A DNA stretch of 18,823 nt from JAIOPA01 sp964655175 (lineage in GTDB: Bacteria; Eisenbacteria; RBG-16-71-46). A model generated the notes under the pieces. The model made no database searches, was not told the DNA's origin, and saw only the letters and a list, made by a program, of their open reading frames with translations. Made by a program: the position numbers and the translations under genes. Shown here one piece after another: positions 7,599 to 15,609 of the stretch; position 1 is the stretch's first letter; each line of letters begins with the position of its first letter. The DNA lies in the NCBI GenBank assembly GCA_964655175.1, contig CAZZLY010000058.1, positions 1 through 18,823 on the forward strand, read 5' to 3'.

Positions 7599-8234
7599 TC
7601 AGGGCGCGAGTCGCTCGCGCTTCCAGCCGCGCGTCGTGCGCGTGTAACGCAGCCGGTCGTGCAGGCGGTCGCGGCGGCCCTGCCAGAACTCGATCGCACG
7701 CGGCACCAGACGATAGCCGCTCCAGTGCGGAGGGCGCGGCACGGGGCCGCCCTCGAAGCGCGCGGTGGCCTTGGCCAGTCGCTGCTCGAGCACCTTGCGC
7801 GACGGCAGCACACGGCTCTGCGGTGAGGCCCACGCACCCAACTGCGCGCCCCGTGGGCGCACCGACCAATAGGCATCGGCTTCGGCATCGCTCACCGGCA
7901 CGACGCGGCCATCGAGCCGCACCTGCTGATGCAGTTCCGGCCACCAGATCACCGCGGACGCGTCGCGATGCCGTGCGAGTTCACGGCCCTTGTCGCTCGC
8001 GGTGTTCGTGTAGAACGTGAACCCGGCGGGCGACGCGTCCTTGAGCAGCACCATGCGCACGCGCGGGCGGCGGCGCGCATCGAGCGTGGCCACCGACATG
8101 GCGTTGGGTTCCACGAGGTCGGCGGCGAGCGCGCGGGTGAGCCAGCGCTGGAACAGCACGAACGGGTCGCGCGGGGCGCGGGACTCGAGGAGCGGGGCGC
8201 CGTGGTAGTCGCGCCGGACGTGGGCGAGGGACAT
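7599..8234 (-). CDS. pdxH: Pyridoxamine/pyridoxine 5'-phosphate oxidase
   Basis: FMN enzyme that oxidises pyridoxamine or pyridoxine 5'-phosphate to the coenzyme PLP; cytoplasmic. 211 residues, the standard bacterial length. Hallmarks: RMVLLKD (60-66, FMN phosphate region), GFTFYTNTASDKGREL (71-86), ASAVIWWPELHQQVRLDG (92-109), and the C-terminal family signature EFWQGRRDRLHDR (182-194) followed by the basic end RGWKRERLAP. Start ATG 8234; the ribosome-binding site is weak. It is 47 nt downstream of the beta-barrel gene, with no hairpin between, so it may be read through from the cupredoxin-kinase-barrel unit. Several gene products in the window use PLP. Confidence 0.97.
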   Translation of the reverse strand: MSLAHVRRDYHGAPLLESRAPRDPFVLFQRWLTRALAADLVEPNAMSVATLDARRRPRVRMVLLKDASPAGFTFYTNTASDKGRELARHRDASAVIWWPELHQQVRLDGRVVPVSDAEADAYWSVRPRGAQLGAWASPQSRVLPSRKVLEQRLAKATARFEGGPVPRPPHWSGYRLVPRAIEFWQGRRDRLHDRLRYTRTTRGWKRERLAP

Positions 8235-8281
8235 GCCACGAGCCTAGTCGAGCGCGCAGCGTCGCGCCACAGGCGTGAGGG

Positions 8282-9475
8282 CTAGAAGCGGAACCCCAGG
8301 CTCGCCATGAGCAGGTCGTCGGTCAGGCGCGCGGTCGCGTACGGATGTCGCACGGTGCGCTGCACCCCCAGCTTGAGGCGCACGTCGTGCGTGATCCGGT
8401 AACCCACGACGCCCTCGAACCGGTCCACCGCGTCGTCCCACGGCCGCGTGACAGCGGCCGCGGTGGTCACGTCCGAGAACCGCAGCGCTTCGCCGCGCAC
8501 CGCGAGCCACGTGCCGTTGTCGAACGCCCAGCGGCCCTCGAGGTAGCCGCTCGTGGCGTCGAGGTTCCCCGTGGTCGTGGTCTCCCAGCGACGACGGATC
8601 GCCTCGCCACGCACCTCGAGCGGCCCCGTGGCGAACTCGGCGTCGGCCATGAGCGAGGTCTCGTGGTAGTCGCGCAGATGTTTGCCCGTGGGCAGCGTGC
8701 GCTCGAACGACACCGGCATCCACGTGCCGTCCGCACCCGAGACGCCCACGCGCACGCCCGGCCACGGCATCACGCCCACGCGCCCCAGGATCGACAGACC
8801 CGGCGTGTTGTCGGCGCCCGGCGCGGGCCACGACGGCGAGCCCTGCACGACGCCGCCGGAGAACTCGAACGGCGCCCACGAGCCGATCACCGCAGCGCCC
8901 GAATCCCACCAGCGCTCGTCCACGAGGGGCACGTAGAGCTGCCGCGGCGACAACTGGCCGCGACCCGCGACCGCCACCAGCGAGTCCACGTTGGCGGTGG
9001 GTCGGTTCCACAGCAGGCCCGTGCGCCACTGGTACATGAGCGGCGTGCCCATGAGCGCGTTCTTGTCCGAGTACGTGCGCGGCGCGTAGGTGCCGATCGG
9101 CCACGGGATCTTACCCGCCTCGAGCGACACGTCGCGCGACGGGAGGGGGGTCCACAACGCGTAGGCGCCGTCGGCGCGCAGTTCGGCCCGCAGCGCGCCC
9201 GAACCCTCGTGCAGGATCGTCTGCACGTGCACCTCGAGCGTGGGGGAGAGCCGTGCGTCCATGAACAGTCGCAGCCGGTACGGGTCCAGGTTCGAATCGC
9301 CGAACGTGAGCTGATTGAGCGCGCGACCCTGCACCGACGAGACGAGACCCATGTCGAGCAGGCCGCGGAAGTGCACGTCGGCCTCGGCCCACGCGGGCGC
9401 GCACGCCACGAGACCGGACACCAGCGCCGCGGCGACCGCCGCCACGAGACGACGCACGGGGATCGGGAACGTCAT
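8282..9475 (-). CDS. Outer-membrane beta-barrel-like protein of a cupredoxin/kinase locus
   Basis: 397 residues. The signal peptide ends near AWA-EA (28-32). A lipobox-like LVAC at 22-25 is also present, so a lipoprotein cannot be wholly excluded. The mature protein is rich in alternating hydrophobic strands (LRLFMDARLSPTLEVHVQTI, LEVRGEAIRRRW, YLEGRWAFDNGTWLAVRGEA, DVRLKLGVQRTV) and ends in ASLGFRF, the terminal aromatic typical of barrels inserted by the BAM complex. I do not recognise the exact family; it resembles short porin-like proteins with a periplasmic-facing start (VHFRGLLDMGLVSS). The ATG 9475 follows the histidine kinase stop by 2 nt (TGACGATG), so it is almost surely coupled to it. 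Role inferred: channel, or the envelope partner of the sensor. Confidence 0.8.
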   Translation of the reverse strand: MTFPIPVRRLVAAVAAALVSGLVACAPAWAEADVHFRGLLDMGLVSSVQGRALNQLTFGDSNLDPYRLRLFMDARLSPTLEVHVQTILHEGSGALRAELRADGAYALWTPLPSRDVSLEAGKIPWPIGTYAPRTYSDKNALMGTPLMYQWRTGLLWNRPTANVDSLVAVAGRGQLSPRQLYVPLVDERWWDSGAAVIGSWAPFEFSGGVVQGSPSWPAPGADNTPGLSILGRVGVMPWPGVRVGVSGADGTWMPVSFERTLPTGKHLRDYHETSLMADAEFATGPLEVRGEAIRRRWETTTTGNLDATSGYLEGRWAFDNGTWLAVRGEALRFSDVTTAAAVTRPWDDAVDRFEGVVGYRITHDVRLKLGVQRTVRHPYATARLTDDLLMASLGFRF

Positions 9476-9477
9476 CG

Positions 9478-11283
9478 TCAGGCCGCCCTTCCGGTGTGCT
9501 CGGGTTCCACGATCGCATCGGGGAACACCAGGGTGAACACGCTGCCGCGACCCTCTTCGCTGGCGACGAGCAGGCGACCGCCGTGGGCCTCGACGATGCG
9601 TCGCGCCAGCGTGAGCCCGAAGCCCATGCCCGCGACGTTGAACTCGAGCCCCTTGGGGGTGTGATGGTGTCGCGAGTCGCGCGCCACGAACGTCTCGTCG
9701 AACAGCCGGCGGCGCACCTCCTCGGACAGTCCGATGCCGTTGTCGCGCACCTCGATGAGCAGCGTGTCGCCGTCCCGGCGCACGACCACCATGACCGCGC
9801 CACCGTCGGGCGTGAAGCGGATGCCGTTGCGCACGAGCTGGTCCACCGCCTGCTTGACGAGCGTGCCGTCGAGCACGGCGCCACGCGCATCGGCGCGGAT
9901 CTCGGAGCCCAGTGCGACCATGCGCTCCGAGGCGGCGGCGTGCGCCTCGGCGAGCGCCTCCTCGACGATGGGCTCCAGCGCCTGCCACTCGGGTTCGACG
10001 ACCGTGCCCGCATCGTCGGTCTCGGCCATGTGCGTGGCCGAGATGGCGATCTTCTCGAGCGCCGTGCAGGCCCGGGCGATCGCGTCCATGCACTCGTCGA
10101 AGCGCGCGTCGCCGTGCTTCATGTAGCCGGCCCGCAGCATCTCCTCCCAGCCACGGATGATGCTGATCGGCGTGCGCAGCTCGTGCGAGGCGATCGCGAT
10201 GAACTCGCTCTTGGCGCGCGCGACCTCCTGCAGGCTGCGCACGTAGTCGCGCTGCCGCTGGCGCATCTCGTCGAAGCGCGTCGCGAGCGTGCCCAGCTCG
10301 TCGCCGCGCCGGCGATCGACCGGGGCGTCGAAGTCGCCCTCCTCCATGGCCTTCGCCGCGCCGACGATCTGGCGGATCGGACGCGTGATGTGCCCCGCGA
10401 TGAACACCGTGGCAAGGAACACCGCGCTCAGGATGAGCAGGCCCACGTTGAGCAGGTTGCGCCGTACCGACTGCAGGAACGCGGTCTCGCGATCGAGCGA
10501 ACGCTGCAGCACGTAGTACTGGCGCGAGCCCGGCTTGGACATGGGCAGGGGGCTCGCGTAGCCGACCCAGTCGCCCTCGTGCACGGGGGTGCGCAACTGC
10601 GGCGCATGGCCCGCCGTCAGACGCAGGAGCAGGGCGCGATCGTCCCCCTGGCCCAGGGTGGTGCGCGTCACGTGCCGCTCGTCGACGAACGACACCTCGC
10701 TCTCGGTGAAGTCGCGCAGGCGACCGGCCATCTCACCCGAGACCTCGCGACCGAGCAGCAGCGCACCGACCACGCGACCGTCGGTGACGACCGGCGTGCC
10801 CACGAGCAGCACGTGCGTGCCCTGCTGCGACACCATGCAGCTGTCCATGCGACCGGCGAGCGGTCCGGCGACGAACGCCGCGCGCACCTCCGGGTCGAGC
10901 GACAGGCGACCGACGCTGCCGACGCGCTCGGCGCGGTGATCGACGACCTCGAACACGTCCGGCTTGGCGATCGAATGGAAGGCCTGCGCGACGCCGGCGA
11001 TCGTGGCGAGGAACTGGCCCTCGTGCGGGGCGTGGGGCAGCGCCAGCACCGAGAAGAAGCGCGGGTCCTCGACGATGACCTTGCCCGTGACCTCGAGTTC
11101 CATCGCGTTCTGCCGCAACATGTCCTCGAACACGTTCGCGGCGCGGATCAGGTCCGCGGACAGCGCGGCCTCGCTGCGCTTCGAGACGCCACGGTCCACG
11201 AGCACGAGCGCGGCCGCCGCCAACGCCAGCAGCGGCAGCGCGGTGAGCGCGAGGATCTTGGCGCGCAGTCCGGGGCGCAGCAT
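9478..11283 (-). CDS. Membrane sensor histidine kinase (periplasmic sensor, HAMP, HisKA, HATPase)
   Basis: 601 residues. TM1 about 8-30, a large periplasmic sensor of about 245 residues (31-275, Cache-like by layout: long helix, then LVGTPVVTDGRVVGALLLGREV), TM2 279-299, HAMP about 300-352. The dimerisation H-box FIAIASHELRTP carries the phosphorylated H367. The ATP domain shows the N-box N486 (VRNGIRFTPDGG), G1 box DNGIGL (514-519) and G2 box GMGFGL (552-557). The kinase therefore looks catalytically complete. Start ATG 11283 shares one base with the cupredoxin stop (TGATG). No response regulator, receiver domain or output domain is encoded here, so its partner is elsewhere. The sensor has one periplasmic cysteine (C149). 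Context suggests that it monitors copper or redox state through the cupredoxin; this is inference. Confidence 0.93.
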   Translation of the reverse strand: MLRPGLRAKILALTALPLLALAAAALVLVDRGVSKRSEAALSADLIRAANVFEDMLRQNAMELEVTGKVIVEDPRFFSVLALPHAPHEGQFLATIAGVAQAFHSIAKPDVFEVVDHRAERVGSVGRLSLDPEVRAAFVAGPLAGRMDSCMVSQQGTHVLLVGTPVVTDGRVVGALLLGREVSGEMAGRLRDFTESEVSFVDERHVTRTTLGQGDDRALLLRLTAGHAPQLRTPVHEGDWVGYASPLPMSKPGSRQYYVLQRSLDRETAFLQSVRRNLLNVGLLILSAVFLATVFIAGHITRPIRQIVGAAKAMEEGDFDAPVDRRRGDELGTLATRFDEMRQRQRDYVRSLQEVARAKSEFIAIASHELRTPISIIRGWEEMLRAGYMKHGDARFDECMDAIARACTALEKIAISATHMAETDDAGTVVEPEWQALEPIVEEALAEAHAAASERMVALGSEIRADARGAVLDGTLVKQAVDQLVRNGIRFTPDGGAVMVVVRRDGDTLLIEVRDNGIGLSEEVRRRLFDETFVARDSRHHHTPKGLEFNVAGMGFGLTLARRIVEAHGGRLLVASEEGRGSVFTLVFPDAIVEPEHTGRAA

Positions 11284-11939
11284 CAGAAGCCCACGTCCCG
11301 GGTGGCGGCGCCCTCGCTCGGCACCTCGATCCAGGCCGAGCCCGCACCGAAGTCGGGATGCCACCAGCGCAACTGGTAGCGACCCGCGGGCAGGCCGTCG
11401 ATCGCGTACGCCCCGTCACGATCGGGGCGAGTCCACGCGGTGTTGGGAACCACGACGATGAAGGCGGACATGTCGGAGTGGATGTCGCAGTACACGTTCA
11501 CCACGCCCGCGCGGGGGAAGCGAACGCTGCGCGACGTGCCGCGCGGGTACTTGCCGAGGTCGAACCGACGCGCGGGCGAGACGCTGAACACGTTGTGGAA
11601 GATCGGGTCGAAGTTGGGGAAGTCCACGGTGCCACCGACGGGCACGACCACGACGCGGGGCTCGAACGCCTGACCGCGCTGGCCCAGTTGCGGGTGCTCG
11701 TCGTTCGCATGCCGCGTGGTGTCCGCGGGCGCCGCGTCCAGATAGATCACCGCGTCGGTCACCGCACCGCGCACGGTGCGCACCGGGGCGGGCAGACTCG
11801 AGGCGCGACCCGCGTACGGACGGAACCCGGCCTCGGCCGCGGGCGCGGACGGGACGCGCACGCTGCCGCGGATGCTTCCCGCGGTCACGGGCGAGGCACA
11901 GGCGAGCGTCATGAGGAGCGCGGCGAGGGTCGGGCGCAT
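11283..11939 (-). CDS. Secreted cupredoxin with flanking transthyretin-like beta-domain
   Basis: 218 residues. Signal peptide MRPTLAALLMTLACASPVTA, then mature GSIRG. After a first beta segment (GSVRV...DAVIYLDAA, to about 70), a cupredoxin domain covers about 84-164: VVVVPVGGTVDFPNFDPIFHNVFS supplies H115, and YCDIHSDM supplies C151, H154 and M157. This is a complete type 1 blue-copper ligand set. The C-terminal DGAYAIDGLPAGRYQLRWWHPDFG (about 175-198) is a carboxypeptidase-regulatory/transthyretin-like hairpin that seems to complete the N-terminal beta segment, with the cupredoxin as an insert. Such proteins are often annotated methylamine utilization or plastocyanin-like. Start ATG 11939 with GGAAG upstream. 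It is the first gene of the set and overlaps the kinase by one base. Role inferred: periplasmic copper or electron-carrier input to the sensor. Confidence 0.88.
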   Translation of the reverse strand: MRPTLAALLMTLACASPVTAGSIRGSVRVPSAPAAEAGFRPYAGRASSLPAPVRTVRGAVTDAVIYLDAAPADTTRHANDEHPQLGQRGQAFEPRVVVVPVGGTVDFPNFDPIFHNVFSVSPARRFDLGKYPRGTSRSVRFPRAGVVNVYCDIHSDMSAFIVVVPNTAWTRPDRDGAYAIDGLPAGRYQLRWWHPDFGAGSAWIEVPSEGAATRDVGF

Positions 11940-12008
11940 CGAGGGCTTCCGTGTCCAGGACGAGCAGGCGGACGAAAGGGTATGCCCCGGTTATCGGCCG
12001 CGCCCGCA

Positions 12009-12025
12009 GCGGACTGCATGTCCGC
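12009..12025. repeat. Inverted repeat GCGGAC-TGCAT-GTCCGC upstream of the cupredoxin gene
   Basis: Perfect 6-bp arms around 5 nt, about 70 bp before the cupredoxin ATG. Size and position suit a dimeric regulator site. It does not match the CueR box pattern I know. A separate 12-bp perfect palindrome CGCGGGCCCGCG lies at 12048-12059. Confidence 0.35.
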
Positions 12026-12067
12026 ATGCGCCAAGGGCCTCGGCGTTCGCGGGCCCGCGGCGCTGGG

Positions 12068-12101
12068 GCCCGTCGCCGGGCTCCGGGGCCTGGCGACGGG
12101 C
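12068..12101 (-). terminator. Second hairpin downstream of gcdH (10-bp stem)
   Basis: GCCCGTCGCC (12068-12077) pairs perfectly with GGCGACGGGC (12092-12101), with a 14-nt loop. It lies 84 nt past the gcdH stop and about 130 nt before the cupredoxin start. It could be a back-up terminator or a leader hairpin of the next unit. No T-run. Confidence 0.35.
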
Positions 12102-12135
12102 TCGCGTGATGCCTTGGGGCGGGCGCTGTAAACAC

Positions 12136-12165
12136 AACGGCCCGAGGCGGTTGCCCCGGGCCGTT
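12136..12165 (-). terminator. Terminator hairpin of gcdH
   Basis: AACGGCCCG (12136-12144) pairs with CGGGCCGTT (12157-12165), and inside it GGC-GGTT-GCC continues the stem after one mismatch. It sits 20 nt past the gcdH stop. On the minus strand it is followed by a modest T-rich stretch (TGTGTTTAC), compatible with intrinsic termination. Confidence 0.65.
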
Positions 12166-12184
12166 CGAGTGGATTGGCAGCAGA

Positions 12185-13372
12185 TCAGCGGTACGCCGGC
12201 AGCCCCGTGATCGCCTCGCCCAGCACGAGCGTGTGGATGTTGTGCGTGCCCTCGTAGGTGTAGACCGACTCGAGGTTGCACATGTGGCGCATGACCGGGT
12301 ACTCGGCGGTGATGCCGTTCGCGCCCAGGATGTCGCGCGACTCACGGGCGGTCGCCAGGGCGATCTCGCAGTTGTTGCGCTTGGCGAGCGAGACCTGCGC
12401 CGGTGTGATCGTGCCGCGCTCCTTCATGCGACCGAGCTGGACGCACAGCAGCTGCGCCTTGGTGATCTCGGTGAGCATGACGGCGAGCTTCTGCTGCACG
12501 AGCTGGTACTGCCCGATGGGCTTGCCGAACATGACGCGGCTCTTGGCGTACTCGGCCGCCGAATGGAAGCAGGCCATCGCCGAACCCACGACGCCGAACG
12601 CGATGCCGAACCGCGCCTGCGACAGACAGCCGAGCGGACCCTTGAGCCCCTCGACGTTCGGCAGCAGCGAGTCCTCGGGGACGAAAACGTCCTGCAGGAT
12701 GAGCTCGCTCGTCACCGAGGCGCGCAGCGAGTGCTTGCGCTTCTGCTCGGGCGCCGAGAAGCCCTTGCTCTTGGTGTCGACGATGAAGCCGCGGATGACC
12801 TCGCGGCCCTTCTCCTCGCTCATGAGCTTGGCCCACACGATCGCGACGTCGGCGACGGTGCCGTTCGTGATCCACATCTTGGCGCCGTTGAGCACGTAGC
12901 CGCCATCGACCTTCTTGGCGCGCGTGATCATGCCGCCCGGGTCGCTGCCATGGTCGGGCTCGGTCAGGCCGAAGCAACCGATGATCTCGCCCTTGGCCAT
13001 GCCGGGCAGGTACTTCATGCGCTGCTCCTCGCTGCCGTACGCGTAGATCGGGTACATGACGAGCGAGCCCTGCACCGAGGCGAACGACCTCAGGCCGGAG
13101 TCGCCGCGCTCGAGTTCCTGCATGGCGAGGCCGTACGCGGTGGCCGACACGCCGGCGCAGCCGTACTTCTCGGGCAGCGACGCACCGAGCAGGCCCATCT
13201 CGGCGATCTCGGGGATGATCTCGCGCGGGAAGTAGGCCTTCTCGTAGGCGTCCTCGATGAGGGGGAGGAAGCGGTCCTCGACCCAACCGCGCACGTGATC
13301 GCGGATCTGGATCTCGTCCTCGTGCAGGAGGCTGTCGATCTCGTAGAAGTCCACACCGTTGAAGCGGGCCAT
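12185..13372 (-). CDS. gcdH: Glutaryl-CoA dehydrogenase
   Basis: FAD flavoprotein that oxidatively decarboxylates glutaryl-CoA to crotonyl-CoA in lysine, tryptophan and glutarate breakdown, passing electrons to ETF. 395 residues, normal length. The acyl-CoA dehydrogenase signatures are present: CFGLTEPDHGSDPGGM (133-148) and RHMCNLESVYTYEGTHNIHTLVLG (from 362; catalytic base E374). Glutaryl-specific residues known from human GCDH seem conserved: E88, R95 and S99 in ERGDSGLRSFAS, and Y373 next to the base. This separates it from isovaleryl- or butyryl-CoA dehydrogenases. Start ATG 13372 with GGGAG upstream; the 31 extra residues of the longer frame overlap the promoter. It appears to be a single-gene unit with its own promoter (13438-13467) and terminator (12136-12165). 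Confidence 0.95.
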   Translation of the reverse strand: MARFNGVDFYEIDSLLHEDEIQIRDHVRGWVEDRFLPLIEDAYEKAYFPREIIPEIAEMGLLGASLPEKYGCAGVSATAYGLAMQELERGDSGLRSFASVQGSLVMYPIYAYGSEEQRMKYLPGMAKGEIIGCFGLTEPDHGSDPGGMITRAKKVDGGYVLNGAKMWITNGTVADVAIVWAKLMSEEKGREVIRGFIVDTKSKGFSAPEQKRKHSLRASVTSELILQDVFVPEDSLLPNVEGLKGPLGCLSQARFGIAFGVVGSAMACFHSAAEYAKSRVMFGKPIGQYQLVQQKLAVMLTEITKAQLLCVQLGRMKERGTITPAQVSLAKRNNCEIALATARESRDILGANGITAEYPVMRHMCNLESVYTYEGTHNIHTLVLGEAITGLPAYR

Positions 13373-13437
13373 GACGGGCTCCCGGATGAGAGGGCACCGC
13401 GCGCGTGCGCGGGACGTGGAGGGATGACGATGGGTCG

Positions 13438-13467
13438 AGTATAGGCGTGCGGTCGCGGGCCCCACAA
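13438..13467 (-). promoter_or_regulatory. sigma70-like promoter of gcdH
   Basis: On the minus strand TTGTGG (13467-13462), an 18-nt spacer and TATACT (13443-13438, 5 of 6 matches to TATAAT). Transcription would start near 13431, giving a leader of about 60 nt before the ATG. It is the clearest promoter in the window. Confidence 0.6.
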
Positions 13468-13584
13468 ACCCCTGCGCGCCCGCGCCGGGCGCGGCGCGGC
13501 GCGCGTGTGGGCATCGTGCACGGGTGATTCAGGTGGACCCGCGCGGGTCGTCGTGCGACGGGACCGCTCGCGCGGCCGTCGCGA

Positions 13585-13613
13585 TTGCGGCCACCCGGCC
13601 GCAGGCGTAGCGT
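13585..13613 (+). promoter_or_regulatory. Possible promoter of the gamma-glutamyltransferase gene
   Basis: TTGCGG, 17-nt spacer, TAGCGT, 44 nt before the start at 13658. A GCGGCC-ACCC-GGCCGC inverted repeat (13587-13602) overlaps the -35 and spacer and could be an operator. Weak match to consensus. Confidence 0.25.
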
Positions 13614-13657
13614 GGCGCTCCCATGTGCCTCGTCCTCGTTCGACCCAAGGAGCAGCC

Positions 13658-15382
<1,725 letters not shown>

Positions 15383-15404
15383 CGCCAACGTCGCGCCACG
15401 CGAA

Positions 15405-15440
15405 CGGCCCGCTCCGCGCTCTCGGGCGTCGAGCGGGCCG
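15405..15440 (+). terminator. Terminator hairpin after the gamma-glutamyltransferase gene
   Basis: CGGCCCGCTC (15405-15414) pairs perfectly with GAGCGGGCCG (15431-15440), with a 16-nt loop, 22 nt after the stop. No T-run follows, but stem strength and position suit a terminator. Confidence 0.6.
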
Positions 15441-15452
15441 ACGTGCGTTCGG

Positions 15453-15480
15453 GGGCCTCGGACGTGGTCCCCGAGGGCCC
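15453..15480 (+). terminator. Second hairpin in tandem
   Basis: GGGCCTCGG (15453-15461) pairs with CCGAGGGCCC (15471-15480) with one bulged G and a 9-nt loop, 12 nt after the first hairpin. Probably a back-up terminator insulating the E1 gene. Confidence 0.4.
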
Positions 15481-15536
15481 GGTGACCCGCGTCAACGGGG
15501 GCGTTCCGGGGGCTCGGTCAGGACTTTGTTCGGGGT

Positions 15537-15566
15537 TTGCCGCCCCGTCCCGGGAACCGTTAGAGT
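15537..15566 (+). promoter_or_regulatory. Possible promoter of the E1 gene
   Basis: TTGCCG, 18-nt spacer, TAGAGT (4 of 6 to TATAAT), 43 nt before the ATG at 15610 and downstream of the tandem hairpins. Plausible but degenerate. Confidence 0.35.
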
Positions 15567-15609
15567 CGGTCGGTACGCCACATCCCCTCCGACTCGGGAG
15601 AACCCTCGC

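Noticed and set aside
12233..13444. 403-codon plus-strand frame opposite gcdH
   Set aside because: Antisense shadow; the opposite strand carries clear acyl-CoA dehydrogenase motifs.
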